DNA of 64,000 nt from Saccharum officinarum (taxonomy: Eukaryota > Streptophyta > Magnoliopsida > Poales > Poaceae). The stretch's first letter is position 1. Every line of letters begins with the position of its first letter. The stretch is from positions 93,296,401 through 93,360,400 of the forward strand of contig CM036162.1 of assembly GCA_020631735.1 (NCBI GenBank). The letters run 5' to 3'. The translations under genes and the position numbers were made by a program. Positions 59,963-64,000 of the stretch are shown here, in pieces. Under the pieces are notes generated by a model, which saw only the letters and a list, made by a program, of their open reading frames with translations, searched no databases and had not been told where the DNA came from.

Positions 59963-62900
59963 CCAAGTTTTTCTAGGCGCTAGGCGAAATCTAGGCGATG
60001 ACCCCTAGCCTAGCGACTAGTCTAGCCTAGGCTAGCCTAGGCGATGCTAGGCGTTTTGCCAATTTAGTATAATATATTAATATATAATATATATAGCATA
60101 ATATATATATATAGCAGAAATCATGAATAATTTAGATAGACATACCTTAGGTCCTTAGTCTTTACTTGTAGTTGATACAGAAGTGATGTTCCTTACTTGT
60201 AGTTATGCAGCAATGCTCCAAGTCTCCAACAGTCCAACTGCAATAGAGAAGAGTAGAATACAACAATAGGCAGCAACAGAGAACATAAAATGGATAGAAG
60301 ACACACATTACAGCACATGATTCTCAGTTCTTAGTTCTCACAACACAAAACACAAGCACACATGACAAAAGCAAAGAGTTCTAAGATCACAAAAGCAAAG
60401 CAAACACGACATGAGGCTGTCTCACACTTCTTCAGTAGGGTTCATCTAATCTTCCATCACATAGTCATCCTCATCTTCATCAAACTCTTCTTCTTCAGAC
60501 TGGAACTCTTCTCCTTCATAGAGCTCTCTCACCCTTGCACTTCTACACGGCTCTAGTTGTTCTTCTGCTCCCACTGCATCTTCAAGCACAGACCAAGGTA
60601 TCTCTGTATCTTCCATGAGTTCCTCATCTTCATCATCTCTAAAAACAACGACTGCCAAATTATCTCCATTCTCTTGGAGGAAACCTTGAGCTTCAGTTGT
60701 ATCACTAGACAAGAGAACATCAGTAATTTTCTTTGACTTGATCTTTGCTCGCTTATTAAGCAGCCTGTTATTGAACTGAATGTATACCAACTTGTTGAGG
60801 TGATCTACAGTAAGCCTGTTTCTCTTCTTAGTGTGCACCCCATCAAACCCACTCCAATTTCTTTCACAACCAGAAGAGCTTGCTGTCAAAGATAGGATCC
60901 TTGTAGCCATCTTCTGTAGAGCTGGTGTTTCAGTTCCATACAACCGCCACCATGATGCTAAAATAAAAAATAGCCTATTATTTAGTAGTTATAGCAGATT
61001 TCTTGTTAGATGAACACAACAAACAGCCATGTATAATCAAGAAACAACTTTTACCTGGATTATAATCAAAGTTTTCAAAAGTCCTTGCAAGCTTCTTGCT
61101 AAATGGTCCTTCTCTATTCTGAAACTTCTGGAGTTCAACATTGGCAGCTTGTTCTTGCATGTCCTCATCATGATAAAAAAAGTCTCCACACAACTGATAA
61201 AACCTTCTGTTATTTTGGGGACATCAAAGATTGATGGATTAGCATAACTATAGTGTGGATTCAGCAAATAAGCTGTCAAATGCAATGGAGAATCAAGTCT
61301 TCCAGCCATCTTCTTCTCAACAATAGCAATAACATCCTTGAAACAGGACTCAACATTGCCAAGAGCCTCTTTGATTTTTCTTTTTGCCTTCAATAGTTCT
61401 CCATATACGAAACCCATGCATGGCTTCACATCTCCATCAACCAATCGAAGAACTTTGAACAATGGCTAAAAAACAGCCAATGTTAACTTCACATCCTTCC
61501 AAAAATTTGGATTCAAATAGTTGCTGTAGCATTTTTTCCCTTCTTTGATTTCACATCCTTCAGTGAGTCCCACCTACTATGAACCACCATCTTTCTTAGC
61601 TGGTCCTTCTCTTGTATGCTTTCTAAAGTCAGAAAGTTTAAAGCAAACCTAGTCACTCCTGGCCTTACTATATCTCTCCCCTCAGTGAAGTATCTCATGC
61701 AGTCTAGTGTTCTTGTGTGCCCATAGACAAATATGGTGAATGCCTTTGCTTGGTCAACCACCTTCTTGAACCGAGGAAGGTTGCCAATTCCTTGGAGCAT
61801 CAAGTTGATTGTGTGAGCTGCACAAGAGGTCCAAAAGATATGTGGTCTCTTCTCATGCAGAAGCTTCTTTGCTCCCATGTTGTTAGAAGCATTGTCAGTC
61901 ACAACTTGCACCACATCATTCTCACCAATCTCTTCAATTGCATTATCCACTAGTTCAAAGATGACTTCACTTGTGTGTGACACATCTGACATCTCTTTTG
62001 AGGAAATAAAACTAGTTCCTTCAGCACAATTAGTGCACAAATTCATTATGCTTCTCCTCTTCTTATCTGACCAAGCATCGGTCATAAATAGAGCACCCAT
62101 TCTTCATCTTCTCGGCTTCACGTTCTTGCAGCAAACTCTTGGTTCTTGCATATTCTTCTTCTTGCAATCTCCCTCTCAGGTCAAACATAGTTGGAGGTTC
62201 AAATCCAGCCCCATATTGTCCAATTGCTTCACACATTTGCTTGAACTCATCGTTGTCACAAGCATTGAATGGTATTACTGCCAATGTTATAAAAAAAGAA
62301 AATTAGTGCAGTACTACAGCAGTAGGTAGTAGCATAGCATTCAATGAAATCTAAAATAAAAAAACAGCAAGGAAATTACCATGGTTATAGGCCCATCTTG
62401 CAATATATTTATGCACCTCATGTAATCTTTCTTTCCAAAGTTCCTTGTTCAACTTCTGTTGAGCCAAAGATTCAGCTTTGGTTGCTGTAGGATCAATAGC
62501 TCTTGTCCATTTGTCAATGAGGCCTAATTTGTGAGGCTCTGAACTTCCAACACAAGTGACTTCCTCTGAACCTCCAACCCTAGATACATGAACTTCCTCT
62601 CTAAGTTCTAGCTCACGAACAGTCTTCTCCTCCCTCTTCCTTTTTGCTTCATCTAGTGCTTTTCTTGCGCTTGTCTTGAGCCTCCTTTAACTTCTCTTTG
62701 GAGGTATTCGTGCCCTGGCATTTCTTTTCATTCTTTCCTTCTTGGGCGATATGCTGCTTCAACCGATAAACCCCTCCAAACATGACCTTGTCACAGAGTA
62801 TGCACTTCACCTGGTCCTTGTTGTTTGGATTAACAAGAAACCCAAACTCCCATCCCACATCATCTGAGTTCCTTCTCAAGACATTTGCTCCTGTTGTTGC

Positions 62901-63865
62901 ACTTCTAGAGTCAGGTTGACCCTCTACTTTCGTCATCTGAACAATCAACAAATTACAAACATACACATGCAGTATGCAATCAGATTTCAGAAATCAAAGC
63001 AATCAGTATGCATGTAGGTTGTAGCAATCAACCAATCTGAGTTTCAGAACATGCATGCAATCAGATTTCAGAACAAGCAATCAGATATTTAGATATAATG
63101 ATATATACATGCACTACTATAGCAATTCACATATTCATACTTCAGATTTCAGAAATAGAGGAGAGCAAACAGAGCATCTGAGCATGCATGTCAGTTCAGT
63201 TAGTTCAAGGCTTCAAGTAGGAAACAGAGAAAGAAACAGAGCAGAGCAGTCAGTTCAAGGGAGCAGAGCAGAGCAGGGGAGGACTGAGGACATACCTTCG
63301 GCTTCGGGCGTCGGCCTTGGGGGTTGGGGCTCCGCCTGAGGGAGATGACCACCGGGGAGGGTATTGGGCGGTGGGAGCTGGGCGGTGGGGAGGCCCTTCG
63401 AGGCTTCAATGCGGGGAGGAGGACGGACTGGGCGGAGACCGGGGAGGAGTGAACGAGGACGAGGTCGGAGCGGACTGGCGGGCGGGGAGGAGCGTCGACG
63501 CCGGTGGAAGCTGCTTCCCGGTGGAGAGGAGCATCGCCTGGCAGCGGAATAGAGTCGCGCGCGGCTTCGGTACCCCTACGCGGCCTTATCCATCGCGCGC
63601 GTGCGGCAATTTTCCTACGGCGCCAACCTTTCCCGCGCGCGCTCGCCCACCGCTGCGTAATATTTTGCACGCTGGGAATCACAGGCCGATTCGCGTCGAT
63701 TACGCACTGCCTAGGGCTTCTGGGCGCCATCGAGTCGTGCTGAGGCGCCGCCTACCGCCGCCTAGGCGCTCCCGTCGACTTAAGGGGTGATTACTCTCCT
63801 AGTCCAGGCGCCGGGGCCTAGCCTAGCGACTAGGCGCGTCGTAGTCATCGATTTTCAAAACTGGG
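59963..63865 (-). mobile_element. hAT transposon, complete ends, nested in an LTR
   Basis: 3903 bp with short inverted ends CCAAGTTTTT and (inverse) CCCAGTTTTG. The 8-bp target duplication is ACTGACGT / ACCGACGT (59955-59962, 63866-63873), one mismatch. Both subterminal zones are rich in CTAGGCG and CCTAG motifs, and the 17-mer CCTAGCCTAGCGACTAG occurs at 60004 and 63817. A transposase pseudogene on the minus strand fills the interior. Confidence 0.9.
60446..62936 (-). pseudogene. hAT transposase (BED finger, DUF659-like, hATC), frameshifted
   Basis: The start is MTKVEGQPDSRSATTG at 62936. A BED-type zinc finger follows (VKCILCDKVMFGG...LKQHIAQ...KKCQG). The catalytic core has MTDAWSDKKRRSIMN (near 62085), VQVVTDNASNN and FWTSCAAHTINLML. 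The end carries the hATC dimerisation block TASSSGCERNWSGFDGVHTK and an acidic tail. It is broken by frameshifts near 62650 (in KRKKSTR), near 62095 (GCTCTATTTATGACC) and near 61530, and by a TAG near 61465. A 5' non-coding exon with donor GAAG|GTATGT lies near 63295. Introns end at about 62380, 62290, 61020 and 60960. It cannot make an active transposase. Confidence 0.9.
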
Positions 63866-64000
63866 ACCGACGTGTAGAGGCAAGTGAACCAATGAACAAT
63901 ACCAATGTGAAGCCAATCACCGAGAGACAATCAATCACAATATCAAGAGAGACACCAAGATTTTCTCCCGAGGTTCACGTGCTTGCCGGCACGCTAGTCC

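Larger units (their letters stand above)
59665..64000 (-). mobile_element. Partial LTR (family A), reverse orientation, extends beyond the window
   Basis: It starts TGAAAGGTCCAAATTGG on the plus strand, the inverse of the CTATTCACCCC...CTTTCA end type. After the nested hAT element it resumes at 63866 and reads ATTTTCTCCCGAGGTTCACG, the inverse of CGTGAACCTC.G.AGAAAAT in the copies at 9740-11545 and 25554-28019. The far end is outside the window. Confidence 0.75.

Noticed and set aside
63200..63790. Long frames at the right end of the hAT element
   Set aside because: GC-rich 5' non-coding exon and subterminal repeat region of the transposon; both strands are open, with no conserved protein.

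Overview
This is nuclear plant DNA, most likely from a large, repeat-rich grass genome; panicoid/Andropogoneae is my inference. The evidence is spliced plant genes with GT-AG introns, Tourist and Stowaway MITEs, a tRNA-derived SINE, a CACTA element, PIF/Harbinger and hAT elements, and long LTRs full of CpG-rich palindromes.

The most prominent feature is a large inverted duplication. The left arm (about 1-9639, +) reappears as its reverse complement at about 39369-48893. The left arm ends exactly at a 100-N gap (9640-9739), so it may be a real inverted repeat or an alternative haplotype joined in the wrong orientation. Each arm holds most of an uncharacterised 12-exon plant gene (3' exons only on the left; complete as 45822-51172 on the right), a truncated farnesyltransferase-alpha (FTA) pseudogene and a solo LTR. 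The FTA pseudogene is flanked by a roughly 130-150 bp direct repeat. The probable parent FTA gene, with exon 1, lies at 54372-56768 (-).

Between the arms (9740-39368) lies nested transposon territory. In order: a truncated LTR (to 11545); an old element fragment split by a 3.8-kb solo LTR (12433-16206); a 7.1-kb CACTA element (17301-24437) with a decayed TNP2-type transposase and a C48/Ulp1-like reading frame; a decayed lipid-transfer-like gene (24660-25153); and a PIF/Harbinger element (25185 to 33949 or about 34976) interrupted by two solo LTRs (25554-28019, 30824-32233). The Harbinger element carries broken transposase and MYB/SANT-like frames. A small ORF with a viroplasmin-like fold lies near its far end. 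After a Tourist MITE comes a clean single-exon gene (35645-36133) for a mitochondrial ferredoxin-like protein of the complex I bridge type (C1-FDX), lacking part of the usual iron-sulfur ligand set.

Right of the arm are two inverted copies of an unclassified roughly 430-bp repeat (one inside the 12-exon gene, one upstream of it), a Tourist MITE, a TA microsatellite with a Stowaway-like end, the FTA gene, a quasi-periodic repeat array (58655-59060), and a reverse-oriented LTR (59665 to the window end) with a complete but decayed hAT element inside (59963-63865). The host genes that look alive are the 12-exon gene, C1-FDX, and FTA if its single homopolymer frameshift is a sequencing error. These genes have no evident shared pathway.
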